Shown: positions 7,593 through 17,505, numbered from the stretch's first letter. The stretch is DNA of 64,000 nt from Emticicia agri (GCA_945860265.1 CAMAQF010000005.1:20320-84319); one strand, 5' to 3'. Numbers and translations are program-made. The notes: generated by a model from the sequence alone, not told the origin.

Positions 7593-10169
7593 ATGCCAAA
7601 AAAAATACTTTTTTATGCCTATCGTTATATTTTATTATATATAACGATTTTTGAAACAGTATTTCCACAAATAAGCCAAGCTCAGGAAGCTGATACACTA
7701 AAATCACAAATCTTGAATGAAGTTGTAATTTCAGCTTCAAGGGTCAAAGAAAATTCTCTTAAATCGGCAACAAGTATTGAATTGTTGACATTGAAACAAA
7801 TGCAGCAAAGTGCAGCATTGAGTTATTTTGATGCCATCGAAAACCTAAAAGGGGTGCAATTGATAAGCCCTAGTTTGGGTTTTAGAGTCTATAATGCACG
7901 TGGGTTTACGAACACAACCAATGTGCGATTTATACAACTCGTTGATGGGATTGACAACCAAGCCCCACACATAGGCTCTCCGATTGCTTCGGGAATGGGG
8001 CCAACTGACCTTGATATTCGCCAAGTTGAGATGATTCCAGGAGTTGCTTCGGCACTATACGGGATGAATTCTTTGAATGGCTTGGTAAATTTACAAACAC
8101 TCAATCCATTTGAATCGGAAGGTTTTAGAATTCAACAAAAAACTGGGGTCAACCACTTAACGAATCCAAGTATCAACCTTAAAATATTTTCTGAAACGAA
8201 CTTACGATATGCCAAGAAACTCAGCGAAAAGTGGGCGTTTAAAATCAACTTTGGGTATCAGAAAGGTTATGATTGGATTGCCAACTCAACGCTTGACCTT
8301 AATCCCACGGTCAATACTTCGATGAATTTACTCGGTAAAGATAATGTCGGAGCCGACTATGTAAATTCTTACGGAAATGAATCATCGAATCGAAGAACAC
8401 TGACGCTCGTTGGAAAAAGATATGTAGTTGCTCGAACTGGCTATTTTGAAGAAGAAGTAACCGACTATTCTATCAATAATCTCAAAGCTGATTTTTCTTT
8501 AAACTATCGCTTCAAAACTCAACATGAACTTGCTTATAGTTTCAAAATCGCTCAGCTTGATAATGTTTATCAACGCACTAATCGTTTTCGCCTGAATGAT
8601 TATCGTTTATCTCAAAATGCGATTACTTATCAGAGTCCAAGCACACAAATTAGAGCTTATTTGACAAGCGAAAATACAGGAAAGTCTTATAATATTCGTT
8701 CGATGGCCGAAAATATCGATCGTAGTTTCAAGTCGGATAATGTTTGGTTTACTGATTTTACAAACGAATATAATATTCAAACCAAAGCTGGTAAAAGCGT
8801 GATTGATGCCCTAAATTTGGCCAGAACGCAAGCGGATAAAGGTCGCCCACAGCCAAATACGCCAACTTTTGATGACTTGATTACAAAATTAGGTGACATC
8901 AATAATTGGGATATTGGGGCGGCTCTGCGAGTGCAATCTTACATGTTTCACACCGAAGGCTTAACTGATTTGAGTAAAAAGCTTTCAACCACACTTCAAA
9001 AGACAGGTTTTGGTTTATTGGCTGGTTTCGATTATCGAAATTATATCGTTGTTCCTGATGGAAATTATTTCATCAATCCAAAAGAGAGCGGCAAAAATAT
9101 CAATTATTGGAAAGCGGGTGGTTTTGTGCAAGGAAGTAAAACTTTTTTCGATGAAAAACTCAAATTTTTACTAGCGCTTAGAGCTGACAAAAACCAATAT
9201 TTCGATATACGTTTTAATCCACGAGCGTCTTTAGTTTATTCACACAACGAAAACAATCATTTCCGACTTTCTTATCAAAATGGCTATCGTTTTCCGAGTT
9301 TGTTTGAGTCCTTTTCAAACATAAATAGTGGTGGAGTAAAGCGTGTGGGTGGCTTGCCGATAATGTCGCAAGGTATTTTTGAGAATTCGTATTTACGAAA
9401 AACCATTGATGATTTCACAGCGGCAGTGAACCAAGCTATAAATATCAATAAACTCACTCAAAATGAGGCCATCATAAAAAACAAAAATCTTCTCCGCAAA
9501 AACGATTATACTTATCTGAAACCAGAGTATGTTAATAGTTTTGAAATTGGCTACAGAGGTTCTCCTGTGGGCAAAAAACTATTTGTCGATGCTGATTTCT
9601 ACTATAATGTTTACCGAAACTTCATGGCTCAAATTGAGGCCAATGTACCGCTTGGTACGAATGCCGATTCGCTGGCATTTTACATGTATGACCGCAATAA
9701 ACAAGCTCGCTATCGTCTGTGGACAAACTCAAAAACTATCGTGAAAAACTACGGTGCGAGTATCGGATTAAACTATAATTTCTATAAAAACTTCTCACTA
9801 AACGTGAATACGTCTTTTTCAAAACTACAAAACACTGCCAATAATGATGGTTTTGAAGAAGCATTCAATACCCCACGTTGGATTATGAATATCGGTCTCG
9901 GCAATGAAAACTTACAAAAAATATTGGTTTTGGCATAAACTATAAATATCAAGAAGGATTTCTGTGGCAGTCGGCACTGGCAACTGGCAATGTACCAGCT
10001 ATTCATAATGTTGATTGCACAGTTTACGTATTATGCCAGAAAACAAGGTTTACAATTTAAAGTTGCAGGAACAAATATTTTGAATCGGCCTTATATAAGT
10101 TTCGTTGCAGGGCCAACGGTCGGAACATTTTATTATTTGACGATTACGGCAGATTTGGGGAAGAAATGA
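7593..10169 (+). pseudogene. TonB-dependent receptor with two compensating frameshifts near the C terminus
   Basis: Signal peptide then plug domain (N-A-R-G-F-T, L-V-D-G-I-D-N-Q-A-P, V-E-M-I-P-G-V-A-S-A-L-Y-G, N-G-L-V-N-L) and a long aromatic-rich barrel; no carboxypeptidase-like N-terminal domain. The reading frame opened at 7593 stops at 9938 after 781 aa. Coding resumes at once in another frame (I-G-F-G-I-N-Y-K-Y-Q) and then returns to the original frame from about 10012 (Q-F-T-Y-Y-A-R-K-Q-G) to a TGA at 10167-10169. One A missing from the A-run near 9921 and one extra T near 10015 explain both shifts. Repaired, the protein would be about 858 aa. As it stands it loses roughly the last 77 residues, including the final barrel strands, so it is probably non-functional or mis-sequenced. 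Confidence 0.85.
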
Positions 10170-10211
10170 TTTTTGTTAGATTGAAGGAGTATTTCATATA
10201 AATTACCTAAA

Positions 10212-10255
10212 TTCGTCCATAGCAACGGGAATGCAAAACCTTTGCTATGAACGAA
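10212..10255. repeat. Inverted repeat between receptor and DPP IV genes
   Basis: Arms TTCGTCCATAGCAA (10212-10225) and TTGCTATGAACGAA (10242-10255) pair at 13 of 14 positions around a 16-nt loop. It starts 42 nt after the restored stop codon of the TonB receptor gene. It lacks a T-run, so it looks more like another palindromic intergenic element than a standard terminator. Confidence 0.55.
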
Positions 10256-10381
10256 AATAATTTATAAAAATGACATCGCAATCTCACCTTTCTCTATGTA
10301 CGCTATGGATTGATAGGAATAAAGATTTATTGAACATTTTCATTATTTTTACGCCCAATTGTAATCTTCAAACTATTAAAC

Positions 10382-12535
10382 ATGAAAAAAACTCTATTGC
10401 TTCTCTGCCTTGCCAGTACAGCAGTTTTTGCTCAAAAGAAGGATTTTGACGAAAAAGAATTAATGACGGGCAAAACACCCAAAAATTTTACCCAAACCTT
10501 ACCTGTAATTCAACGTTGGCTTGATGATGAGCGAGTATTAATCTCTCAAAAAACCACCCCCGATTCAGAAACAAAATCAATGGTTTTGGAAATCAGCAGC
10601 GGAAAAATGACCGAAGCAAGCGAGGAAATCCTCCGCCCAAAAGCAAAACCTGTAAAAACCATTATAAGTAAAAATGGTAACCTTTTTTTGAAAAGCGGTG
10701 ATTCGGAAACGCAATTAACCAACGATGCTGTGGAAGAAAAAAACGCTATGTTTTCTCCCGATAGCAACTACATTGCTTATACGAAAGAAAATAACCTTTA
10801 TTCGTATGATTTCAAAACTAAGAAAGAATTAAAACTCACAAACGATGGCACAAAAACTACCCTAAATGGCTACGCTACATGGGTTTATTGGGAAGAAATT
10901 TTTGGTCGTCCAACTCGTTTCCGTGCGTTTTGGTGGAGCCCCGATAGCAAGAAAATTGCTTACATGCGTTTTGATGAGTCAAAAACGATGATGTTTCCAC
11001 TTTATAGCAGCGAAGGTCAACACGGTTTTATAGAAGAAACTCGCTACCCAAAAAGTGGAGACCCGAATCCCGAAGCAAAAGTTGGTTTTGTTTCGCCAAC
11101 AGGTGGAAAAACTACTTGGGCAGCTTTTAATGAGCAAGACGAGCAATATTTTGGTTGGCCGACATGGCTGCCAGATGGAAGTGGTTTGATGCTTCAGTGG
11201 ATTAACCGCGGCAATGATAATCTCAAACTCTATAATGTTTCGCCAAAAGATGGTAGTAAAAAAGAAATTTATAACGAAACTCAAAAATCTTGGATTGGAA
11301 TTGATGAAGCCGACGAACGCCTAACGATAATGGATGGAGGTAAAGAAATGATGATAATCAGCGATAAAACGGGTTGGAAACAATTGTATTTATATGACAT
11401 TAACGGCAAATTCATCAATAATATCACTGAAGGAAAATATACCGTAAAAAACGTTGAAGGCATCGACCAAAAGAATCGTGTAGTATATTTCTATGCTCGT
11501 GGTATCGAAAGCACAGCTCGCTTCGACGTGTACAAAGTTGGTTTTGATGGAAAAGGCCTGAAACGCCTGACTTTTGGTGCATTTAACAACCGAAATATCA
11601 ATGCTTCACCAAATCTGAAATATTTTATTACAACTTACTCAAATATCAATACGCCTACAAGCATGGCAATTGTTGATAATGAAGGTAAAATACTTCGTGA
11701 ATTGGGCAGTATCAAAGGTGCAGAAATGGAAAATTATAATTTGGCCAAAACCGAACTTTTGAGAGTAAAAAGTGATGATGGAATTTACGATTTGCCGATG
11801 ACCATCACTTACCCACAGAATATGGTGGCTGGGAAAAAATATCCTGTTTTGGTGAGTATATATGGTGGTCCAGATGCAGGCACAGTTTATGACCAATGGA
11901 CGTGGTCGGCTCGCCAACAATGGTACGCAAAAGAAGGAATCATTCAGGTTGCTCTTGACCACCGTGCAAGCGGGCATTTCGGTAAAGAAGGCGTGGCATA
12001 TATGCACCGCAATTTAGGTTACTGGGAAATAAAAGATTATAAAACGCTCGTTAAGTCATTGATAGACAAAGGCGTAGCTGACCCAACAAAAATCTGTATT
12101 ACTGGTTTTAGTTATGGTGGGTATATGAGTTGCTATGCTTTGACCTACGGAAGTGATGTATTTACACACGGAATGGCAGGCGGAAGCGTTGTAGATTGGA
12201 GTTTGTATGACAGTGCCTATACTGAAAGGTACATGGACACGCCTGCTGAAAATCCGGAAGGTTACAAATCGGCCAACGTACTGACACACACTAGCAAACT
12301 AAAAGGTGTTTTGCAGATTGTTCACGGCACAATGGACGACAACGTTCACATGCAAAATAGCATTCAGTTAATTAGCAAATTGCAAGATGAAAAGAAGAAT
12401 TTTGAGTTTATGATTTACCCGAATGGCCGTCATGGTTGGGGAGGTAATAAAGGCGTTCATTTCGATAATCTTAAAACGCAGTTTATTTACAAGAATTTAT
12501 TAGAAAAACCGATTCCAGAAGGACTTCTTAAATAG
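10382..12535 (+). CDS. Dipeptidyl peptidase IV family serine protease (S9B)
   Basis: 717 aa with a signal peptide (residues 1-17, ending A-V-F-A-Q). Residues about 90-470 form the eight-bladed DPP IV-type propeller, including the S-P-D-S and Y-W-E-E-I-F-G-R segment that contributes the double-Glu substrate anchor. The C-terminal alpha/beta-hydrolase domain has nucleophile Ser577 (G-F-S-Y-G-G-Y-M), the Asp in D-D-N-V-H at 652-653 and His684 (G-R-H-G-W). These enzymes remove X-Pro/X-Ala dipeptides from peptide N termini, usually in the periplasm or on the surface. All catalytic residues are intact. It is one of several proline-directed peptidases in the window. Confidence 0.96.
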   Translation: MKKTLLLLCLASTAVFAQKKDFDEKELMTGKTPKNFTQTLPVIQRWLDDERVLISQKTTPDSETKSMVLEISSGKMTEASEEILRPKAKPVKTIISKNGNLFLKSGDSETQLTNDAVEEKNAMFSPDSNYIAYTKENNLYSYDFKTKKELKLTNDGTKTTLNGYATWVYWEEIFGRPTRFRAFWWSPDSKKIAYMRFDESKTMMFPLYSSEGQHGFIEETRYPKSGDPNPEAKVGFVSPTGGKTTWAAFNEQDEQYFGWPTWLPDGSGLMLQWINRGNDNLKLYNVSPKDGSKKEIYNETQKSWIGIDEADERLTIMDGGKEMMIISDKTGWKQLYLYDINGKFINNITEGKYTVKNVEGIDQKNRVVYFYARGIESTARFDVYKVGFDGKGLKRLTFGAFNNRNINASPNLKYFITTYSNINTPTSMAIVDNEGKILRELGSIKGAEMENYNLAKTELLRVKSDDGIYDLPMTITYPQNMVAGKKYPVLVSIYGGPDAGTVYDQWTWSARQQWYAKEGIIQVALDHRASGHFGKEGVAYMHRNLGYWEIKDYKTLVKSLIDKGVADPTKICITGFSYGGYMSCYALTYGSDVFTHGMAGGSVVDWSLYDSAYTERYMDTPAENPEGYKSANVLTHTSKLKGVLQIVHGTMDDNVHMQNSIQLISKLQDEKKNFEFMIYPNGRHGWGGNKGVHFDNLKTQFIYKNLLEKPIPEGLLK

Positions 12536-12542
12536 TTCTGAA

Positions 12543-12587
12543 TTCTGAGTTCTGAGTTGAGAGTGATAAAAAACTCAGAACTCAGAA
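12543..12587. terminator. Perfect 16-bp inverted repeat built from TCTGAGT words
   Basis: Lies between the convergent DPP IV and acyl-CoA synthetase genes. Arms TTCTGAGTTCTGAGTT (12543-12558) and AACTCAGAACTCAGAA (12572-12587) pair perfectly around 13 nt. Each arm is itself a direct repeat of TTCTGAGT, and further diverged words follow to about 12600. It is placed to terminate transcription from both sides, though it has no long T-run. Confidence 0.6.
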
Positions 12588-12607
12588 CTCTAAACTCAGC
12601 ACTTACA

Positions 12608-14269
12608 TCATTCCCAAATCACTGCTTCTGATTTATTATACCAGCCATCAACTTTTGAGGCAAACTCTGTTTCTATAATATTCCGCTTAATTTTTAGGGT
12701 TGGTGTCATTTTATTGTTTTCTATCGTCCAAGGTTCACGTAAAACTACCAATTTTTGTACCCGTTCGTAGCTCTTTAGTTTTGGGTTTACCTCTTTTAGT
12801 GTCGTTTCCAAACTTTCTCTAACTACCTGTTTATCAGTTGCTTTTCCCAAATCAGACAAGACCAAAAGTCCGATTGGTTGTGGTAAATGATTACCAACTA
12901 CACATATTTGTTCAATAAAATTATTATCTGCAAAACCAAATTCGATCTGTGACGGAGCAACATACTCTCCTTTCGAGGTCTTATACATTTCTTTCACTCG
13001 TCCAGTAATTTTTAGATAATTTTCAGCATCTAATTCTCCTACATCACCAGTATGAATCCAATTATCAGAATCAATTGTTTCGGCCGTTAGGTCCGGTTCT
13101 TTGTAGTAGCCATCCATATTCCAATTTGAGCGGGTTAAAATTTCACCAGAACCTTCGGCAATTTTCACCTCCATACCTGGGTAAATCTTTCCGACTGTTC
13201 CATCTTTAACATGCTCTTTTGTCATCATACAAACTGCACCTACATTTTCGGTCATTCCATAGGCTTCTTGAATAATTATGCCCAATTTTCTAAACCATAC
13301 AATCAAACTATTTGGCATAGGTGCGGCACCAGTCAAAATGACAATCGCTTTATCTAAACCTAAGCCTTTTCTGATTTTCTTCTTAACGATGCTATTCAAA
13401 ATCGGAATTTTCAACAAGGTATTGAGTTTCTTTTCGGGCATTTTCCCCAAAATTCCCAACTGAAACTTTGTCCATATTCGAGGAACGGCCAAGAAATGCG
13501 TTGGTTCGGCTGCAGCCAAGTTTTTCGCAAAACTATCAAGGGTTTCGGCAAAATAAATCGTTGCACCCATCGTGATTGCTGCAGCTTCAATAATATTTCG
13601 TTCGGCAATGTGGCAAAGTGGTAAATACGAGAAAAAACGGGCATTTTCGGTGTGAAGTTTTGCAATATCATAAGTATGATAAATCACACTTGCCATAGCA
13701 CCATATTTCAACATCACACCTTTTGGATTGCCCGTTGTGCCAGAAGTATAAATTATCGTAAAAATATCTTCCAAATTTGGCAAATAATTCTCAGTCATTG
13801 GTGAATGATTTGCCAAAATATCATTCCATTGCATGTGCGAAGAATCAGGATTATAAGTAGGAAACGAAATACATTTCACTTTGTCAGGAATACCCGATTT
13901 CATGCCCGACCAATCATCCAATTTTCCCACAAAAAGCACTTCACAAGCACTATGGGTAAGTACTTGATTGATTTGAGCATCGGTTAAAGTAGCATAAAAA
14001 GGCACTGAAATATGACCCGACATCATAATTGCAAAATCAGCAATAAGCCATTCGGCACAGTTTTTTGAAACTAAACCTATATTGCTTTTAGAAGGAAGAT
14101 TTAGCGATTTCAGATAAGCGGCCAAACTTCGTGCTTGTTGACCAACTTCTTTGTAAGTATAATCAACAAAATCATCATCAAAAGGTTGACGCAAGTAAAT
14201 TTTATTAGGAGTTGTTGCCTCCCAATGATAAAAATAATCAAGTAGCGTTTTATTAGGTGAAATTTCCAT
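12608..14269 (-). CDS. Long-chain acyl-CoA synthetase (AMP-forming)
   Basis: 553 aa from the ATG at 14269 (M-E-I-S-P-N-K); the frame stays open for 40 more codons upstream, but that part is unlike the family. Motifs in order: the P-loop-like Y-T-S-G-T-T-G-N-P-K-G-V, the A-Y-G-M-T-E-N substrate segment, W-I-H-T-G-D-V-G and the linker I-T-G-R-V-K-E-M, with the catalytic lysine expected in the C-terminal N-N-K-M-T-P-T-L region. It activates fatty acids to acyl-CoA in the cytoplasm or at the membrane. Divergent from an alpha/beta hydrolase at 14390. The chain-length preference cannot be read from sequence. Confidence 0.92.
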   Translation of the reverse strand: MEISPNKTLLDYFYHWEATTPNKIYLRQPFDDDFVDYTYKEVGQQARSLAAYLKSLNLPSKSNIGLVSKNCAEWLIADFAIMMSGHISVPFYATLTDAQINQVLTHSACEVLFVGKLDDWSGMKSGIPDKVKCISFPTYNPDSSHMQWNDILANHSPMTENYLPNLEDIFTIIYTSGTTGNPKGVMLKYGAMASVIYHTYDIAKLHTENARFFSYLPLCHIAERNIIEAAAITMGATIYFAETLDSFAKNLAAAEPTHFLAVPRIWTKFQLGILGKMPEKKLNTLLKIPILNSIVKKKIRKGLGLDKAIVILTGAAPMPNSLIVWFRKLGIIIQEAYGMTENVGAVCMMTKEHVKDGTVGKIYPGMEVKIAEGSGEILTRSNWNMDGYYKEPDLTAETIDSDNWIHTGDVGELDAENYLKITGRVKEMYKTSKGEYVAPSQIEFGFADNNFIEQICVVGNHLPQPIGLLVLSDLGKATDKQVVRESLETTLKEVNPKLKSYERVQKLVVLREPWTIENNKMTPTLKIKRNIIETEFASKVDGWYNKSEAVIWE

Positions 14270-14325
14270 AATTATATTAGTGGGTTTTATTATATAACAC
14301 AAATTTGTACAAATTAATGAAAGAA

Positions 14326-14358
14326 TTTCAAATTTTAAAGAAAAAGGTACTAGATTTG
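14326..14358 (+). promoter_or_regulatory. Candidate promoter for the alpha/beta hydrolase
   Basis: TAGATTTG at 14351-14358 matches TAnnTTTG exactly, 32 nt before the start codon. The -33 element is weaker: TTTC at 14326-14329 with a 21-nt spacer. Confidence 0.42.
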
Positions 14359-14389
14359 GCTTACGGAACATAAAATAAATATTCATCAA

Positions 14390-15349
14390 ATGAAACTGCT
14401 AATTATAGCCTTAAAATACCTTTTCATATTTATTCTCACATTAACAGTCGGAATGTCGGCATTGTATTGGAAAAGTGATATTCCCCTCGAGACACTCAAA
14501 GAAAAATACGCTAATTCTGACTCAAAATTTATCGAAGTTGATGGTATGTCGGTGCATTATCGTATTGAAGGTTTGGCACAAGACAGCATTCCTCTTGTAC
14601 TTTTGCACGGAACAGGTGCGAGCCTACAAACATGGGATGGTTGGGTAAACGCTCTAAAAACCGAACGAAAAATCATCCGATTAGATTTACCTGCCTATGG
14701 TCTAACTGGCCCAAACCCAAAAAGCGATTACTCCCAAGAATTTTATGCAAGCTTCATTAATGATTTTTTGATAAAACTTGGAGTAAAGCAGTGTATTATT
14801 GCAGGAAACTCTCTCGGTGGCTCAATAGCGTGGAATTATGCGGTAAAATACCCAGAAAAAGTTTCAAAAATGATTTTGGTGGATGCTGGCGGCTATGCCA
14901 TAAAGTCGAAATCGGTACCGATTGCCTTTCAGGTAGCAGGTTTGCCAGTTATAAAGAATTTGTTTAAATTCGTAACGCCTCGCTCTATTGTACAAAAAAG
15001 TATAGAAAATGTATATGCCGATAAAAGCAAAGTAACTGAAGTTTTAGTTGACCGTTATTTTGAATTATCACTCCGAGAAGGCAATCGCCAAGCATTTATT
15101 GATAGAATGTCGGAGTTTAGAAACAAAGGCATTATAAATATCGCAACCGCCAAAATAAAAGATTTAAAAATGCCAACGCTCATTATTTGGGGCGATAAAG
15201 ACCTTCTGATTCCGCTTGAAGTAGGCGAAAAATTTCACGCAGATTTACCGAACGATACCTTGGTAGTTTTTAAAAATTTAGGGCATACGCCAATGGAAGA
15301 GGATGCTGGAAAAACGGTTGCAGTAGTGAAGGATTTTTTAAAGAGATAA
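14390..15349 (+). CDS. Membrane-anchored alpha/beta hydrolase
   Basis: 319 aa. One N-terminal hydrophobic segment (residues 3-23) suggests a signal anchor. The alpha/beta-hydrolase fold follows: oxyanion motif L-L-H-G-T-G, nucleophile elbow G-N-S-L-G-G, acid in I-I-W-G-D-K-D and catalytic His in N-L-G-H-T-P-M. The fold covers esterases, lipases and C-C hydrolases, and the substrate is not evident. It is divergent from the acyl-CoA synthetase; a lipase/acyl-activation pairing is possible but is inference from adjacency alone. Confidence 0.9.
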   Translation: MKLLIIALKYLFIFILTLTVGMSALYWKSDIPLETLKEKYANSDSKFIEVDGMSVHYRIEGLAQDSIPLVLLHGTGASLQTWDGWVNALKTERKIIRLDLPAYGLTGPNPKSDYSQEFYASFINDFLIKLGVKQCIIAGNSLGGSIAWNYAVKYPEKVSKMILVDAGGYAIKSKSVPIAFQVAGLPVIKNLFKFVTPRSIVQKSIENVYADKSKVTEVLVDRYFELSLREGNRQAFIDRMSEFRNKGIINIATAKIKDLKMPTLIIWGDKDLLIPLEVGEKFHADLPNDTLVVFKNLGHTPMEEDAGKTVAVVKDFLKR

Positions 15350-15397
15350 GATTATTTATTAATATAGTGGAAAATAAATAAATCGCGATTATCATAC

Positions 15398-15425
15398 GTA
15401 GAGACAAGGCATGCCTTGTCTCTAC
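15398..15425. repeat. Perfect 28-bp palindrome (GTAGAGACAAGGCA type)
   Basis: GTAGAGACAAGGCA is followed directly by its exact reverse complement TGCCTTGTCTCTAC, in a convergent intergenic region. GTAGAGAC...GTCTCTAC palindromes are, to my knowledge, a recurrent dispersed intergenic repeat type in several phyla, including Bacteroidota and cyanobacteria. No second copy was seen in this window. Confidence 0.75.
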
Positions 15426-15528
15426 AACATAATATCATTGTAAAATCAAAAATTGTCAAATATCCATAAATAAAAAACTTCTAATACTGATTTCTTATTT
15501 AGGCAAACATGACACAGAATTTAATAAT

Positions 15529-16794
15529 TTAAGAACGTTGTTCCCAAATTTGTACTAAGTTAATAATTACTTGGGTAGCTTTTTCCATATCTTGCACCGA
15601 AACCCATTCAAGTTTTGAATGAAAAGCGTGTTCACCCGCAAAAATATTCGGACAAGGTAAACCCATAAATGATAACCTCGAACCATCGGTTCCTCCTCTA
15701 ATACTGCGTTTTTCTGCCTTCAAGCCGGCTTGTTCGATAGCTTCCAAAGCAAATTCAACAACTTGCGGATAATTCACCAAAACTTCTTTCATATTACGAT
15801 ACTGCTCAACTACTTTAAAATCTACTGTTGAGTTCGGATAATTGAGAAGTATTTGATTTACAATATTTTGTAAGTAAGCTTCTTTTTCATGTAGCCCAAC
15901 CATCGTAAAATCTCGAATAATAAAATCAAGTTTTACTGATTCTTGAATCCCTGAAATTTGGGTCGGATGAATAAATCCTTCAATTCCCTCGGTAGTTTCG
16001 GGCGAAAGAGAGTCTTTTGATAAGGCGGCCAAAATATCACCAGCAATCTTCAAAGCATTTTCAAGCTTACCTTTCGCAAAACCTGGATGTGTACTCACTC
16101 CATGAATTGTTAAGCCCATGGCATCGGCCGAAAAAGTTTCATCTTCGAGTGTTCCAAGACTTTCTCCATCCATTGTATAGCCAAAATCTGCACCGAGTTT
16201 TACCAAATCAACTTTTTCGGTTCCACGTCCTATTTCTTCATCGGGCGTAAACAAAATCTTTATTGTTCCGTGCTTCACTTCTGGGTTTTGCATCAAATAC
16301 TAAACCGCAGCCATTATTTCGGCAACTCCTGCTTTATTATATGCACCTAACAGCGTAGTACCACTTGCCGTAATAATTTCATTATTGATTTGCTTCTTTA
16401 AATCAGGATGATCCAAAACCTTAATTACTTGCGTAGTGTCATCGGGCAAAACAATATCTGAACCAACCCAATTAAAATGAATAATCGGCTTCACACCTGC
16501 TCCACTACAATCAGGCGAAGTATCAACATGCGAACACAAACAAATCGTTGCCACATTCTTAATTGAATTGCTCGGAATTGTGGCATAAACATATCCCCAT
16601 TCATCAAGATGAGCATCCGTTATACCTAAATCCAACAATTCTTGCACCAATAAACGGCTCAAATCCTTCTGCTTTTCGGTCGATGGAAACGATTTTGAGT
16701 TTGGATCAGATTGCGTATCAATCAAAACATATTTGAGGAAGCGTGCCGCTGCAATTTTCTCAGACTCTAAAGGGGAGAATAGGTCTCTTTTCAT
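15529..16794 (-). pseudogene. pepT: Peptidase T (tripeptide aminopeptidase), inactivated
   Basis: The 421-codon frame has full PepT length but is cut by an in-frame TAG at 16297-16299 (A-A-V-stop-Y-L-M-Q-N-P), where the family normally continues through. Zinc-site motifs before the stop: H in S-H-V-D-T-S-P-D is intact, but the G-A-D-D-K-A-G motif that holds the metal-bridging Asp reads G-A-Y-N-K-A-G. After the stop, P-D-E-E-I-G, the Asp in T-M-D-G and the His in E-H-A-F-H-S-K are preserved. The nonsense codon plus loss of the bridging Asp argue for a genuine pseudogene rather than a single read error. Live PepT is a cytoplasmic M20 aminopeptidase that removes the N-terminal residue of tripeptides. 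Confidence 0.9.
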
Positions 16795-16843
16795 TGATAA
16801 TCTTATACCTTAATTATTTATTAGTTGATACGAAACATTCTTA

Positions 16844-17317
16844 TTATTGGTGGTGAGCAATAATACTTTTTAAGTCAGCCGGCGAGTAATTGATATTCTT
16901 CAATGTCTTATCATCACCCTTTCTATAAACCAAAAACTTCCCTTCTATTTCCTTATAATAGGACTCCGTTCCTTTATCGGCGTAATGCTTCATAGTGGCC
17001 TCGGCTTCTGCTACTGAATTACAAGCTTTGCTCATATTTGAGCGTTGAACCTCATCGAATAAAGTTCTGAACTTTTCTCCCAAGCCAAACTCCAAAATCG
17101 CACCTGCCAGAACATACTGAATATCGGCCAAAGCATCAGCGATTTCAACTATGTTATTATCATCTATTGCTTCTTGAAGTTCTTTTAATTCTTCGGCTAT
17201 TAGAGACACACGAAGGTCGCAGCGTTGCTTCGATGGAATCTGGGGCGTATCTAAAATTGGGTGATTAAATGTTCGATGAAACTCAGCGACTTGATTGAGA
17301 CAATCTAAATTTTGCAT
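16844..17317 (-). CDS. MazG-like nucleoside triphosphate pyrophosphohydrolase
   Basis: 157 aa, all-alpha. The metal-binding signature of the MazG/HisE superfamily is visible: A-E-E-L-K-E-L-Q-E-A then E-I-A-D-A-L-A-D-I-Q-Y (ExxE-x12-ExxD pattern) at about residues 41-70. These enzymes hydrolyse NTPs or dNTPs to the monophosphate and pyrophosphate. The C-terminal 60 residues (K-H-Y-A-D-K-G-T-E onward) are seen in a subgroup with unknown substrate. It lies upstream of the broken pepT on the same strand with a 49-bp gap. Confidence 0.85.
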   Translation of the reverse strand: MQNLDCLNQVAEFHRTFNHPILDTPQIPSKQRCDLRVSLIAEELKELQEAIDDNNIVEIADALADIQYVLAGAILEFGLGEKFRTLFDEVQRSNMSKACNSVAEAEATMKHYADKGTESYYKEIEGKFLVYRKGDDKTLKNINYSPADLKSIIAHHQ

Positions 17318-17473
17318 AATGATAAAATATCTGATATTTGGATTTTATTTATTTATTTTTGATAGAATTTAAGCAAAATAAGTATATTTTAGAATATAAA
17401 TGATAGACAAAGACTATAAAATTGATTTTTTGAAAATATTTTTTGCCGTAAAATAAATAAAGCGATACTTGTG

Positions 17474-17505
17474 TTTGCAAATTTGAACATATTTCAATAA
17501 TATTG
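17474..17505 (+). promoter_or_regulatory. Candidate promoter for the collagen-like lipoprotein
   Basis: TTTG at 17474-17477, a 20-nt spacer, and TAATATTG at 17498-17505 (7 of 8 matches to TAnnTTTG with the conserved positions weighted equally). The start codon lies 38 nt downstream. Confidence 0.48.

Noticed and set aside
9915-9945. Programmed -1 frameshift at the A-run of the TonB receptor gene
   Set aside because: The new frame also ends soon, and a second, opposite shift would be required about 95 nt later with no slippery site; indel pair is simpler.
11639-12289. Long open frames antisense to the DPP IV gene
   Set aside because: Composition is that of shadow frames opposite a strongly coding gene; His/Cys/Thr-rich without motifs.
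16297-16299. Suppressed or reassigned TAG codon in pepT
   Set aside because: Other genes in the window (DPP IV, GbsR-type regulator) end at TAG, and the enzyme's metal motif is also lost.
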